A stretch of DNA of 64,000 nucleotides from CAVPDG01 sp963702535 (lineage in GTDB: Bacteria; Chloroflexota; Anaerolineae; Anaerolineales; UBA4823): positions 1-64,000 of the forward strand of contig CAVPDG010000016.1 in the NCBI GenBank assembly GCA_963702535.1, written 5' to 3'. Below, piece by piece: positions 46,854 through 59,652 of this stretch. The position numbers were made by a program, and so were the translations under genes. Every line of letters begins with the position of its first letter. The stretch's first letter is position 1. The notes beneath the pieces were generated by a model, which worked only from the letters and a program-made list of their open reading frames with translations, searched no databases and was not told the DNA's origin.

Positions 46854-48392
46854 ATGCAGCTAAAACACCTCACCCGCCTCATCCTGACCGCCCTGTTCAT
46901 TGCCTGGTGCTTCGACCAGCTTTTTTGGCGCAAGACGCCCGGAGTCTCGTTCTTCATCATGGTCCTCATCTGGCTGGCAGCCGGCCTGTACCTGACCCGC
47001 TCGGAGCGCCTCAAGCCGCCTCGCAGTAGCTTCCTCCTGTTGCTGCCCATCCTGCTCTTTGCTTTCCTGGCTTTCCAGCGCCAGGAGCCCTTCACCCAGG
47101 CAGTGGACGTCCTGCTTTCCATCCTCTGCCTGCTCCTGCTGTGCCTCACCTGGCTGGGCGGACGCTGGTGGCAATACGACCTGGGCGATTATATTATCAA
47201 CGGAGTGCGCTTCCTGTTCGACAGCCTGTTCAGCGCCATTCCGCTCATTGCCGCCCAAAGGCGCCAGGCGGCTGAAGCCGGGGCTGGTACAGCCCGCAAG
47301 CCGCTGGGGAGCCGCCTTCGCCCGTTTCTCTCCATAGCGCTGGGGCTGCTGCTGGCGCTGCCGGTCGTCACCGTGCTGGCGGTGCTGCTGGCGAACGCCG
47401 ACGCGGTCTTCGACCAGCAGCTCCAGGCAATCTTCCAGTACCTGCGCCTGGAAAAGCTGGCAGAGTACCTCTACCGCCTCAGCTACATCATCATCCTGGC
47501 ATACATCTTCACCGGCGTGCTGCTCTATGCGCTGCTCTCCAGCGCCAAGGAGAAAGTCTCCGCAAACGGGGCGCCGCGGCTGCGCCCCTTCCTCGGCTGG
47601 CTGGAAGCGGTCACCGTCCTGGCTTGCGTCGACCTGCTTTTCAGCTTCTTCGTTGCCGTCCAGTTCCGCTACTTTTTCGGCGGGCAGGCAAACATCAGCT
47701 TCGAGGGCTTCACCTATTCCGCCTATGCCCGCCGCGGCTTTGGCGAGCTGCTGGCGGTGGCATTCATTAGCCTGCTGATCTTCCTGGTTTTGAGCTGGGT
47801 CACCCGCCGCCAGGCGGGCCGCCCGCGGCGGCTCTTCTCCCTCCTGGGTATTCTGCTGGTCGGGCTGGTGGCGGTCATCCTCGTCTCCGCCTTCCAGCGC
47901 CTGCTGCTCTATGAGGCGGCTTACGGCTTCACCCGCCTGCGCGCTTACACCCATATCTTCATGCTCTGGCTGGGGGTACTGCTGCTTGCCACGGCGCTCC
48001 TGGAGGGTCTCGACCGCCTGCGCTACTTCGCCCTGGCACTGTTTTTGGTCTGCCTGGGTTTTGGTCTTACCCTGAACATCGTCAATGTGGACGCCCTGAT
48101 TGTCCGCCAGAACCTAACCCGCGCCCTGCAGCAGCACGAGCTGGATGCCGCCTACCTCGCCAGCCTCTCAGACGACGCCGTCCCTGCTTTGTTCGAAAGC
48201 CTGCTTTCAAGCCAGTACCCCCCGTTTCCAGCGAACGTGGTGCGCAGGGTGCTCGCCTGCGAATTCAGCCAACGCGCTTCCGAAGTCACCCGCCCCTGGC
48301 AGTCGTTCCACCTCGCCCGCTACCGGGCGGAGCTGCTCTTCCGCCAGTACCAGGGGGAGCTGCAGGAGGGTCCCCCGCCCAACTGTCCATAG
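46854..48392 (+). CDS. DUF4173-family multi-helix membrane protein
   Basis: Intact, 512 residues from ATG 46854 with CCAGGAGGG before it. About 11 hydrophobic helices. The characteristic stretch FEGFTYSAYARRGFGELLAV identifies DUF4173. A soluble tail of about 90 residues after the last helix ends the protein. Function unknown. Co-located with a second membrane protein beyond the shared terminator. Confidence 0.85.
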   Translation: MQLKHLTRLILTALFIAWCFDQLFWRKTPGVSFFIMVLIWLAAGLYLTRSERLKPPRSSFLLLLPILLFAFLAFQRQEPFTQAVDVLLSILCLLLLCLTWLGGRWWQYDLGDYIINGVRFLFDSLFSAIPLIAAQRRQAAEAGAGTARKPLGSRLRPFLSIALGLLLALPVVTVLAVLLANADAVFDQQLQAIFQYLRLEKLAEYLYRLSYIIILAYIFTGVLLYALLSSAKEKVSANGAPRLRPFLGWLEAVTVLACVDLLFSFFVAVQFRYFFGGQANISFEGFTYSAYARRGFGELLAVAFISLLIFLVLSWVTRRQAGRPRRLFSLLGILLVGLVAVILVSAFQRLLLYEAAYGFTRLRAYTHIFMLWLGVLLLATALLEGLDRLRYFALALFLVCLGFGLTLNIVNVDALIVRQNLTRALQQHELDAAYLASLSDDAVPALFESLLSSQYPPFPANVVRRVLACEFSQRASEVTRPWQSFHLARYRAELLFRQYQGELQEGPPPNCP

Positions 48393-48404
48393 ATGAAATC
48401 CGCT

Positions 48405-48449
48405 AAAAGAGAGCACCGCTCGGGATGCGCCCGAGCGGTGCTCTCTTTT
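48405..48449. terminator. Bidirectional terminator
   Basis: A perfect 20-bp stem (AAAAGAGAGCACCGCTCGGG and its complement) with loop ATGCG. The A-run and T-run at the two ends make it usable from both sides. It separates the convergent DUF4173 gene and the minus-strand membrane gene. Confidence 0.92.
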
Positions 48450-48461
48450 GGGTGACCTGAT

Positions 48462-49769
48462 TCAACGGAAGATGACTGGCATCACCAGCGTCACGAACAA
48501 GCTCCACCCCACGTACAGGTACGCCCCCACGCCGTACACGCCCTTGATACGCTCGTTCCACGGCTGCTCCCCTTTCCTAAATTGCCGGAATAGCAGCAGG
48601 ACCAGCAAGCCGATGTTGATGATGTTCCAGCCCAACATGGTCAGCCGGTTGATCGTTAACCCGCCTTCCACTGTACGGTAGAGCAGTGCCGACAGGGCGT
48701 ACAGGCTCACCACCACCGCCAGAATCGCCACCGCCCGGATGCCCCAGCGCAGCGCCTGCCCCAGGCGGGGTGAGACATCCTCCAGGCTGAGCGGCGTAGC
48801 GCCCACCAGCAACCCCATGATGGCGAACAGCATGGCGTTATAGACGATGAGCACATCGCGGTTCTTGAACGGCTCCAGGAAGTTGAAGGGGATCACGAGC
48901 AGGTACACCACCAACACGCCCAGCGTCAGCGGTAGCAGCAGGCGCATCAGCGTGGCGACGAAGCGGCTCAGCCCCTGGCTGTAGTCCTGATCCTGCGGCT
49001 CCAGCAGCGGGTTGTACATCGTCGCCACCGCGATCAGGGGAATCAGCCCCGCCCCGCCGACCGCCATCAGGCGCACCAACGCCTCCGGCAGCTCGATGCT
49101 CAACGCTGCGAACATGCCCATGGTGATAGCGCCAAAAGCGATCCCAGCGATCAGGTACACACCGCCGGTGATGAACACCTCGATCGATTTCACCAGGAAG
49201 GCGAAGCGGTTGTCTACGCTCGAGCGCAAGCCCATCACGCAAATCCCGATGCTCGCCCACGCCAGCAGCGCCAGGTGCGGCACCAGCAATATCTCGTAAT
49301 ACTGGCTGTGAACCTTCGCCACGAAGGCATCCAGCAACAGCGCTGCGCCGGTGATCAGCGCCAGCCCCACCCCCAACAGGATGGCGCGCCGGTAGTTTTT
49401 GTGCGCCGTCAGTGCCAGGAAAGCCATGACGAACAGCGCCGTGACCGGCGCCGCCAGCCAGGCCAGGTAGGGCAGACCGCTGGGTGTAGTCAGATCTGGC
49501 GAGGAGAGCGCCCACAGCGCCAACCCATTTGCCGCCGCCAGGGGGATCGCCAGCTTCCAATTTGCCCCCTCCTTTTTCTTCTCATCTGGCTCCGCCTTCA
49601 AGCGATAGTGCCAGGCGGCGTACAGCCGGTTATCCGGCTCCGCCGCATAGCAAGCCTGCAGGTCGGCAGCAAACGCCGCCGTCTCGCCTTTGCGCCGCGC
49701 CGCCTGGAAGAGCGCCTCCATCTGCTCGGCGTTCTCCCGGTTAGCCTGGATCTCCTGTGTATATGCCAT
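48462..49769 (-). CDS. Multi-helix membrane protein (DUF4153-like)
   Basis: 435 residues from ATG 49767-49769 with GGGAGG upstream; the longer frame adds a non-native start. N-terminal cytoplasmic part (about 75 residues, helical, QANRENAEQMEALFQAARRK), then about 11 hydrophobic helices. LNFLEPFKN and the ending KGVYGVGAYLYVGWSL are distinctive. It resembles DUF4153 membrane proteins in layout, but the assignment is tentative. Function unknown. Confidence 0.7.
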   Translation of the reverse strand: MAYTQEIQANRENAEQMEALFQAARRKGETAAFAADLQACYAAEPDNRLYAAWHYRLKAEPDEKKKEGANWKLAIPLAAANGLALWALSSPDLTTPSGLPYLAWLAAPVTALFVMAFLALTAHKNYRRAILLGVGLALITGAALLLDAFVAKVHSQYYEILLVPHLALLAWASIGICVMGLRSSVDNRFAFLVKSIEVFITGGVYLIAGIAFGAITMGMFAALSIELPEALVRLMAVGGAGLIPLIAVATMYNPLLEPQDQDYSQGLSRFVATLMRLLLPLTLGVLVVYLLVIPFNFLEPFKNRDVLIVYNAMLFAIMGLLVGATPLSLEDVSPRLGQALRWGIRAVAILAVVVSLYALSALLYRTVEGGLTINRLTMLGWNIINIGLLVLLLFRQFRKGEQPWNERIKGVYGVGAYLYVGWSLFVTLVMPVIFR

Positions 49770-49946
49770 AACAAACCTCCCGATCGGTGTGGCAGGACCT
49801 ACCCCGCCCGCTCTTGAGCATACCCGATGGTGTTGCCCGGCTGCAAGCACTCAGGTGCTTAAACCGCCGGACTCGAAGGGTGGAACGCCTGCGGCGTATT
49901 CTCTACAATGACAGCGTCATTATCCCACGATTTCCGGAGGTGTCCC

Positions 49947-51403
49947 ATGCCCCCTCGCGGCTTGAAAGTCAAGCTGATCCTGCCTGCCCTGACCGAGGCC
50001 AAAAGCCCCTACTGGCGCCCCATTAAATACTCGCTGTTCCCACCCCTCGGTCTGGCGACCCTCGCCGGCTACCTCAACCCCGAGGACGAGGTCGTCCATC
50101 CAGGATGAGCATGTCGAGACCCTCGACCTGGACGACCAGCCCGACCTGGTGGTCATCCAGGTCTACATCACCAACGCCCGCCGCGCCTACGAGATCGCCG
50201 ACCATTACCGGGCAAAAGGCGTCTACGTCTGCCTGGGCGGGCTGCACGTCACCAGCCTGCCCGACGAAGCCGCCCAGCACGCCGACACCATCTTCATCGG
50301 TCCCGGCGAGGATACCTGGTCCGACTTCCTCGCCGACCTGCACACCTGGGCGCCGCTGCGCGTCTACGTCTCGCGGCGGCGCACGCTGGAGAAGCTGCCC
50401 CCGTGCGCCGCGACCTGATCAAGCGTCACCTCTACCTGGTGCCCAACTCGCTGGTCGTCTCGCGCGGCTGCCCGCACCACTGCGATTTCTGCTACAAAGA
50501 CGCCTTCTTCCAGGGCGGCAGATCGTTTTACACGCAGACCGTCGACGCCGCCCTGAGGGAGATCGAGCGCCTGCCCGGGCGCCACCTCTACTTCCTGGAC
50601 GATAACCTGTTCGGCGACCCGCGCTTCGCCGCGGCGCTGTTCGAAGGCATGCGCGGCATGGGACGCGTCTGGCAAGCCGCCGCCACCGTGCGCGCCGTTT
50701 TGAAGCCCGGCTTGTTGGAAAAAGCCGCCGCTTGCGGGCTGCGCTCGCTCTTCGTCGGCTTCGAGAGCCTCAACCCCGAGAACTTGCGCCAGCAGCGCAA
50801 AACGCATAACCTGGGGCAGGGCAACCCGTACGAAGAGGCCATCCGCCGCCTGCACGCCCTGGGCGTGATGGTCAACGCCAGCTTCGTCTTCGGCATGGAT
50901 GAGGACGACCCCTCCGTCTTCGAGCGCACCATCGCCTGGGCGGTCGCGGCAGGGCATCGAGACCGCCACCTTCCACATCCTCACCCCTTACCCCGGCACA
51001 GCTTTGCACGCCCGCATCGCCGCCGAGGGGCGCATCCTCACCGGGGATTGGGACCTGTACGACACGCGCCACGCCGTTTTCCAGCCCGCCCGCATGTCTC
51101 CCGCAGAGCTGGAGGCGGGCTACCGGCGGCGCCTACCGCGATTTCTACCGCTGGGGCTCCATCTTCCGCTCCGCCTGGGCCCATCCCAGCGCCGCAGGCA
51201 AGCTGCGCCACCTGGCTTACAGCGCCGGCTGGAAGAAGTTCGAGCCCGCCTGGGATTGGGTCATCCGGGCGAAGCGCCTGGCTGGCTTCTTGCCCCTGCT
51301 CGAGACGATCCTGGCGGGAGGTGGCGCGGCAGAGCACCCCAGAGCAGGCAGCGATTTCATTGAACCAATCGAGCCCGCATCCCGGGATACTATTGCTTTT
51401 TAA
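49947..51403 (+). CDS. B12-binding-domain radical SAM protein, frameshifted
   Basis: The start is ATG 49947 after GGAGG. The N-terminal cobalamin-binding domain is VKLILPALTEAKSPYWRPIK, LATLAGYLNPEDEV, VVIQVYITNARRAYEIA and GLHVTSLPDEAAQHAD. The radical SAM cluster motif is CPHHCDFC (CX3CX2C), with YFLDDNLFGDPRFA and VGFESLNPENLRQQR. At least four frame breaks (near 50100, 50401, 50955 and 51130). Final frame ends DTIAF with TAA at 51401-51403. About 485 residues. Members of this class methylate or rearrange unactivated carbons, e.g. in hopanoid, lipid or bacteriochlorophyll pathways. Substrate unknown. Confidence 0.8.
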
Positions 51404-51444
51404 CCCACAATCAAGTAACCTCACAAGGCACAGGAACCCATGCC

Positions 51445-52707
51445 ATGCGCCTCCTCTTCGTCGCCGATGGGCGCTCGCCCATCGCCCTCAACTGGATCAG
51501 CCACTTCGTGGACGCCAATCACGAAGTGCACCTGGTCTCGACCTTCCCCTGCCAGCCGGATTTATCTCTGGCGTCGCTGCAGGTCATCCCGGTCGCCTTC
51601 GCCGCGGCTGCCGGCGGGGGAACGCCCTCCTCTTCCGGGTTGCGGCGGCTGGTGCCGGTCGGCTTGCGCACCGCAATCCGCCAGCGCCTCGGTCCCTTCA
51701 CCCTGCCCTCCGCCGCCCGCCGCCTGGGCGAGATCATCGCTCCGTATCCAACCCGACCTCGTCCACGCCCTGCGCATCCCCTACGAGGGCATGCTCGCCG
51801 CCCTGGCCCTCGCCGAGACAGCCTCCCCGCCCCTGGTCATCTCCGTGTGGGGCAACGATTTCACCCTGCACGCCCCCGCCAGCGCGCGGATGCGCCGCTA
51901 CACCCGCCAGGCGTTATCGCGCGCCGATGCCCTGCTGGCGGACTGCCGCCGCGACCTGCGCCTGGCTGGCGATTGGGGCTTCGACCCGCTGAAACCATCT
52001 GCCGTCCTGCCCGGCGGGGGCGGCGTGCAGCGCGACCTCTTCTACCCGCCCCCCGAAGGTGAAAGCCCCCCGCCCGTCATCATCAACCCGCGCGGCTTTC
52101 GCGCTTACGTGCAGAACGAGGCTTTCTTCCGCGCCATCCCCCTCGTGCTTAAGAAGCATCCCGCAGGCGCGTTTCATCTGCCCCGCCATGGCGGACGAGA
52201 CCCAGGCGCAGCGCTGGGTCGCCGAGCTGGGCATCGCCGCGAGCGTCGACCTGCTCCCCCGCCAGATCCCGCCCGCAGATGGCGGACCTCTTCCGCCGCG
52301 CCCGAGTCGCCGTCTCGCCCACCACCCACGACGGCACGCCCAATACCCTGCTCGAAGCCATGGCTTGCGGCTGCTTCCCCGTCGCCGGCGACCTGGAGCC
52401 GCTGCGCGAGTGGATCACCCCCGGCGAGAACGGCTTGCTGGTCGACCCCACGCAGCCGCAGTCCCTGGCGCAAGCCATCCTCGCCGCCCTGGACGACCCC
52501 GCCCTATGCGCCCGCGCCCGCCTTGCCAACCTCGCCCTCATCGCCGCCCGCGCCGATTATTCCAGATCCATGGCCTCCGCCGGAGAATTCTACAGGGCAG
52601 CAGATCGCTCATCCCCTGCTCCAAATAACCGGATAACGAAGAATCCCGGCGTCTTGGATGACGCCGGCGCTCCACCGTCAATCCCAACTTATTCCCGATT
52701 ATTTTGA
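51445..52707 (+). CDS. Glycosyltransferase family 4, frameshifted, uncertain 3' end
   Basis: N-terminal MRLLFVADGRSPIALNWISH with GT4 first strand, then LVHALRIPYEGMLAALALAE, VISVWGNDFTLHAPASARMR, a Rossmann part around CRRDLRLAGDWGF, and the donor domain FRRARVAVSPTTHDGTPNTL with LLEAMACGCFPVAGDL. Frame breaks near 51750, 52170 and 52275. The true stop is unclear; frames end at 52628, 52636 or 52707. It follows the radical SAM gene by about 40 bases and may glycosylate the same product. Confidence 0.75.
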
Positions 52708-52729
52708 TTGACTGATAGCCGGAGGCTAA

Positions 52730-54126
<1,397 letters not shown>

Positions 54127-54130
<4 letters not shown>

Positions 54131-55456
54131 GAGATCTCCTGTGATTGACCCAATTTTCCAACAATTCTACCACCTTCGCCAGGAAGTGATCCCCCGCCGC
54201 CCCATCCAGTATGCGGTGATCGAAAGTCAGCGACAGGTAAGCCATCGGTCGGATGGCGATCACGTCGCCCAACGCTTCGTCGCTGATCACCACCGCCCGC
54301 TTCTGGATGACGCCCACGCCCAGGATGGCGCACTGCGGCTGGTTGATGACCGGCGTGGCGAACAGCGAGCCTGTTATGCCGTGGTTGGTGATGGTGAACG
54401 TGCCGCCCTTCACCTCGTCCGGCTGCAGCTTTTTCGCTCGCGCTCGCGTTGCGAGATCGTTGATCGCCCGCGCCAGCCCCAGCAGCGAGAGCGTCTCCGC
54501 CTGCTGGATCACCGGCACGATCAGCCCCTCCTCGCCCAGCGAGGTCGCCATGCCCAGGTTGACCTGCGGGTGCAGCAGGATGCCCTGCCTCAGTCCAGGA
54601 CGAGTTGACCAGCGGGTAAGCCTTGAGCGCCTGCACCGCCGCCGCGGCGAAATAGGCGGTAAAGGTCAGGTTGGCGCCATCCCGCTCGAAGGCAGCTTTG
54701 TTCGCCCCCCGGTGAGCGACGACCCGGCTCAGGTCGGCTTCCATCACCGTCGTCACGTGCGGCGAGGTGTGCTTGCTCATCACCATGTGCTCGGCGATGA
54801 GGCGCCGCACCGGGGTTAGGCGTATGATCTCCCCCGTGAATCCCCGCTGCCGTTGCGGCGGGAATCCCCGCTGCTGCTGCGGGGGGATCGCTGCGGATGC
54901 GGCTGCGGGGGTCCAGCGCTCGTTGTGGCAGAGCGTAGGGACAGACCTGCGTGTCAGCCCCGCCTGCCTCGCCTCGATATACGCCAGCACATCCTTCTTC
55001 GTGATCCGCCCCCCCTCCCCCGTGCCCTGCACCGCGTGCAGATCGATGGCATATTCAGCCGCGATGCGCCTCACCACCGGCGAGATGAAACCCAGCTCGG
55101 CCTCGCCGCACGGCATCCCCCTCCACCTGCGGGCTTGCTTGTGGAGCCGGCAGCGCCTCTTCAGCAATGGCAGGAGCTTCACCTGCAGCGGAGGCGCTTT
55201 CCCCGGCGATCTGCTCGCCCGAGGCGCCGATCCATGCCAGCAGCGCCCCGGCGTGCACCAGCGTCCCTTCTTCCACCAGCCTCGCCAGCAACACACCGCT
55301 CGCCGGGCTGGGCACCTCCGTGTCCACCTTGTCGGTGTTGACCTCCAGCAGCGCCTCGTACTCCTCCACCGGGTCGCCCACCGCCTTGAGCCATTTCGTG
55401 ATCGTCCCCTCCACCACCGATTCGCCGAGCTGGGGCATGATGACTTCAGTTGCCAT
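54127..55456 (-). CDS. Dihydrolipoamide acyltransferase (E2), frameshifted
   Basis: Lipoyl domain at residues 1-80 (MPQLGESVVEGTITKWLKAV; lipoyl Lys in NTDKVDTE). Peripheral-subunit-binding domain near 130-170 (ISPVVRRIAAEYAIDLHAVQ). Catalytic acyltransferase domain with LTPVRRLIAEHMVMSKHT and the DHRILDG motif whose His abstracts the thiol proton. Frame breaks near 55110 and 54600. The C-terminus is uncertain by a few codons; one frame stops at 54127, overlapping the E3 start. Between domains lies an unusual Gln/Arg-rich stretch. Transfers acyl groups from E1 to CoA. Confidence 0.9.
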
Positions 55457-55480
55457 AATAATCTCCGTTCTCAGTACCCA

Positions 55481-57929
55481 CTACCAACCACGCACCGGAA
55501 ACCGTCGCGGGTCACTTTCGTGCATGATCCCATAGACTACCTCCACCACCTGCTCCACGTTCGGCTTGGACCAGTAATCCCCGTCCGAGCCGTACGCCGG
55601 GCGGTGCGCTGTGCCTGCCAGCGTGCGCGGCGCGGCATCCAGCCAGGAATAGCCGCCCTGCTTCTCGATCACCTCTTGCAGCATGTAGGCCGTTGTCCCG
55701 CCGGGGACATCCTCATCAATGAATAGGATGCGGCTGGTCTTCTTCAGCGATTCCAGGATGACGCCATTGCGGTCGAAGGGCAGCAAGCGTCTGCACGTCG
55801 ATCACCTCGGCGTCGATCCCAAGCTGGCTAAGCACCTCCGCTGCCTCCAGCACGATACGGCAGCATGCCCCGTAGGTCACCAGCGTCACGTCCGTCCCCG
55901 GGCGCAGCACCTCCGGCACGCCCAGCGGCACGCTCATCTCGCCGATGTTATCCGGCAGGCGCTCGCGCACGCGGTAGCCATTGAGCACTTCCACCACCAC
56001 AGCCGGCTCGTCGCCGCGCAGCAGGGTATTGTAAAAGCCGGCTGCCTGGGTCATGTTGCGCGGCGTCACCACGTGCATGCCGCGCAGCAGGTGGATAGCC
56101 GCCGCCATCGGCGAGCCGGAGTGCCAGATGCCCTCCAGGCGGTGGCCGCGCGTGCGCACGATCACCGGCGCCTTCTGCCCGCCGTGCGTGCGCCAGTGCA
56201 GCGTCGCCAGGTCGTCAGACAGGAGCTGCAGGGCGTAGAGCAGGTAATCCAGGTACTGGATCTCGGCGATGGGACGCAGCCCGCGCAGCGCCAGCCCGAT
56301 CGCCTGCCCGATGATGGTGGCCTCGCGGATGCCGGTATCGGAGACGCGCAGCGCCCCGTATTTCTCCTGCAAGCCGCGCATCCCCTGGTTGACGTCGCCC
56401 AGCCTGCCCACATCCTCGCCAAACGCCAGCACGCGCGGGTCGCGCTGCAGCGCTGCGTCGAAGCAGGCGTTCAGCACCTCGAAGCCGTGCACCAGTGGCG
56501 AGTTTTGCGAATAGGCTGGCGGTGTAGCGATAACATTCAGCGCCGACTCAGCCGACTGGCTGTACAGGTGCGAGCCGTAACGCTCCTGGTTGGCTTGATC
56601 CTGCTCTCTCTTCCATTTCACCAGCGCCTGCCGTTGCGGGCTGTCCTCATCCTTCAACAGTACCAGCGCGGCGCGCACGCCTGCCATGGCATCCCGCCGC
56701 AGCGGCGCCGGGTTGGTCAGCAGGCGGTTCTTCACCGTATGCAGGTCCGCGGCCTGCGCCGAGGCTGCCGCAGCCTGCTCGATCAGCCGCGCTGCCTGGC
56801 GCGCCTCCTCCTGGATGGGCGCCAGGTACGCCTGCCAGGCGGCTTTACGCGTTGCCTCCACCTGGCGGCGATCCTCCTTCTCCATCTCCTCCAGCTCCGC
56901 TGCGCTGACAAAGCCCTGCGCCAGGATCCACTCCCGCAGCCAGCGCAGCGCGTCGTGCGCATCCTCCCATTCCAGCCGCTCTTTGGACTTATAGCGCTCA
57001 TGGCTGCCGGAGGTGGAATGCCCCTGCGGCTGCGTCAGCTCCACAACGTGCACGATGGCGGGCGTGTGCTCCCGGCGCGCCGTTTCCGCCGCCCGGCGGT
57101 AGGTATCGATCAGCGCCAGGTAATCCCAGCCATTCACCCGGTAGAGATCGTAACCATCGCGCTCGCCTGGCGTGCGCTGGAAGCCGCTCAGCAGCGCGCC
57201 GATATCCCCCTTCACCATCTGGTGCTCGTTGGTCACCGAGATGCCGTAACCGTCATCATAAATGGTAATCACCGCCGGCGCTTTCAGCACGCCGATGGCG
57301 TTCACCGCCTCCCAGAACATGCCCTCCGCCGTGGAGGCGTTGCCGATCGTCCCGAACGCCACCTCGTTGCCGTGGTCTGAGAATTGCGTGAAACCCTGCA
57401 GCCCCTCCAGCTCGCGGTACAGGCGGGAGGCGTATGCCAGCCCCACCAGGCGCGGCATCTGCGAGCCGGTCGGCGAGACGTCCGCCGCCGAGTTAGTACC
57501 TTCCATCAGGTTTTTCCAGCTCCCATCGGGATGGAGCAGGCGCGTGGCGTAGTGCCCGTTCATCGCCCTGCCGCCAGTGGCGGGTTCCGCCTGCACGTCG
57601 GCATGGGCGTAGAGCTGGGCGAAGAACTCTTGCAGCGTCATCTCGCCCAATGCCAGCATCAGCGTCTGGTCGCGGTAGTAGCCCGAGCGGAAATCGCCCT
57701 TGCGAAAAGCCTTCGCCAGGGCAATCTGGACGATCTCTTTGCCATCGCCGAAGATGCCGAATTTGGCTTTGCCGCTCAGCGTCTCGCGCCGGCCGATCAG
57801 GCTCGCCTGCCGGCTGCGGTACGCCAGGCGGTAATCCTGCAGTGCCATCTCCCGCAACCACGCATTGGCTGCGGAATCCTCGTCCTTTTCCGGATTTCGT
57901 CCAGCCAGCTTGAGCCTGTCGTTCATCAT
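55481..57929 (-). CDS. Fused-subunit 2-oxoisovalerate-type dehydrogenase E1 (alpha-beta)
   Basis: About 815 residues in one chain, whereas most E1 enzymes use separate alpha and beta subunits. The alpha half has EIVQIALAKAFRKGDFRSGY, the TPP-binding area around GTIGNASTAEGMFWEAVNAI, and IYDDGYGIS. The beta half contains AFGEDVGRLGDVNQGMRGL, GIREATIIGQAIGLALRGLR, IVRTRGHRLEG and FIDEDVPGGTTAYMLQEV. One frame break near 55790. ATG 57927-57929 follows GGAG. It decarboxylates branched-chain or related 2-oxoacids with TPP and loads E2. Branched-chain substrate is inferred from family. Confidence 0.9.
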
Positions 57930-58073
57930 CGGACCACGCTTCTCCACATCATGCCCCTGGGCAATCTTGCTCCCCGCGAGTACGGGAAAAGAATTCTTCG
58001 TTTCCCCATACCACCGCCAACTCTGATTATATCGCCCTTTTTTGTGGTTTTTACATCCGCTGCGTGTTCCGTG

Positions 58074-58827
58074 TTAATCTGCCAGCCTGGCGACAACCAC
58101 CAGGTTGCCGCTCGTCTCTGGGTTGAAGGGCGAGCCACTCATATCGCCGTAACAGGTCACCGGACTGAAGCCCACCTCCCTCAGCAGGCGCGCCGTCTCC
58201 TCCTGCAGCAGCGGGCGGAGCGGTGTGCTCATCACCCGTTGCTCCCAGGGCTGATCCCCATCGCGCCGCAGGTTGATGATGTTGAAAGCGATCAGCCCGT
58301 CCGCCTGGTAATCGTAGAAGCGCAGGAACAGCCACTCGCGCTGCCCCTCCCGGTGAGACTGCGGCTCCATCCAGCGCTCCCGGCGCTTCATCACCGCGTC
58401 GAAGTTGCGGTTCTGCAGCAGTAGCGTCCCGCCTGGTCGCAGGCAGGCGGCAAAATCTCCTAGCGCCGCGCGCAGCCCGGCCTCGCTCAGCACGTGCGGC
58501 AGCGAGTTGCCCAGGCACAGCAGCGCATCGAAGCGCCGCGCGCCGAAGGTCCCCGCCAGCTCCCCGAATCCGGCAGCCTCGAAGCGCACCTCCACCCCGG
58601 CTTGCAGCGCATTCGCCCGGGCGCGCGCCACCATCTTGGGACTCAGGTCGGCTCCCGCCGCCGCATAGCCCTTCTGCGCCAGGGCGATGGCATGCATGCC
58701 CGTCCCGCAGGCGCTGTCCAGCACGGCGCCTCCTGGCCAGCGTCGCTTCCAGGAAAGGCATCTCGTACGCCAGCCGCCCGCTCCAGTTCACAAAACGGTC
58801 GTAATCCTCGCTGAAATCGTCGTACAT
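58074..58827 (-). CDS. SAM-dependent methyltransferase, frameshifted
   Basis: About 250 residues. N-terminal MYDDFSEDYDRFVNWSGRLA; SAM-binding motif I DSACGTGMHAIALAQKGY, motif II ADLSPKMVARARANA, then LLCLGNSLPHVLSE. A break near 58730 separates LEATLA from VLDSACGTG. The class I fold is clear; the target could be a small metabolite or tRNA. No tight functional link to neighbours. Confidence 0.82.
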
Positions 58828-58836
58828 GTGTAACTC

Positions 58837-59652
58837 CTAAAGCTCCGCCCGCTTGAACTTCCACACCCCGATCACCAGGAACAGGATGCTTAAGCCCACC
58901 GTAAAAAACAGCGGCGATAGGGATGGCAGCGGCTCCCCCAGCATCAGAGCCGGCGCCAGGGTCAGGCTGCCCTCCTGGGGAAAGAAGATACCGATCGGCA
59001 GCACCTGCCACAGCACCGGCAACATGCCCGCCAGGAACTGCTGTGCGAAAAGGAAACCCAGCCCTATACCGATCACCCCGCCACGGTTGTTGATCAGTGT
59101 GCCGAGCATCAGCGTGAAGGTCTGGAAGAAGATCAGGCAGGCTGCCAGGCAGCCCATCCCCGCCAGGAACGATGGGAACGGCAGCCAGCCCGTCCCGCCT
59201 AGCTGCGAGATCAGCACGTAGGCGATCAATCCCGGCACCAGCACCATCAACACCACGATGCCCGCCATGTTGCCCAGCCACTTGGAGAGCACGAAAGACT
59301 CGCGCGTCGCCGGCTTGGAGAGCACCCAGGCTGCCGTACCGGTTTGCTTTTCGCCTACGATGGCGTCTTGCATCATGATCACCACGCCGATCGCCGCGAA
59401 CAGCCCGGTGAAAACGCAGTACAGCATCACCCCTGTCTCGGCGGCGGTCGCCATCTCAGCCGCATCGCCCGAGCCGCGGATGGTTAACAGCGTGGCGGTC
59501 AGGATGCCGTCGATCATCCCCACCCAAAGCAACAGGTGCGTCAGCAAGGTGCGCATCCCGAACCAGCCGCCCAGCTCGGAGCGCAGCAGGTTATCCAGCC
59601 CGCGGCTCCACGTCCGTCCCTGGCGCATCTCAAAAACGCTGTTAGCTGACAT
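58837..59652 (-). CDS. ABC-2-type exporter permease
   Basis: 271 residues from ATG 59650-59652 (MSANSVFEMRQ) with GGAGGG. Six hydrophobic helices, including TLLTHLLLWVGMIDGILTAT, MLYCVFTGLFAAIGVVIMMQ, GIVVLMVLVPGLIAYVLIS and LFFTVGLSILFLVIGVWKF. EKQTGTAAWVLSKP is a typical cytoplasmic loop. Overlaps the ATPase gene stop by 11 bases. Together they form an ABC-2 exporter of drugs, lipids or polymers. Confidence 0.88.
   Translation of the reverse strand: MSANSVFEMRQGRTWSRGLDNLLRSELGGWFGMRTLLTHLLLWVGMIDGILTATLLTIRGSGDAAEMATAAETGVMLYCVFTGLFAAIGVVIMMQDAIVGEKQTGTAAWVLSKPATRESFVLSKWLGNMAGIVVLMVLVPGLIAYVLISQLGGTGWLPFPSFLAGMGCLAACLIFFQTFTLMLGTLINNRGGVIGIGLGFLFAQQFLAGMLPVLWQVLPIGIFFPQEGSLTLAPALMLGEPLPSLSPLFFTVGLSILFLVIGVWKFKRAEL

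Noticed and set aside
55719..57380. Plus-strand ORF of 553 codons
   Set aside because: Shadow of the fused E1 gene in GC-rich DNA; no motifs.
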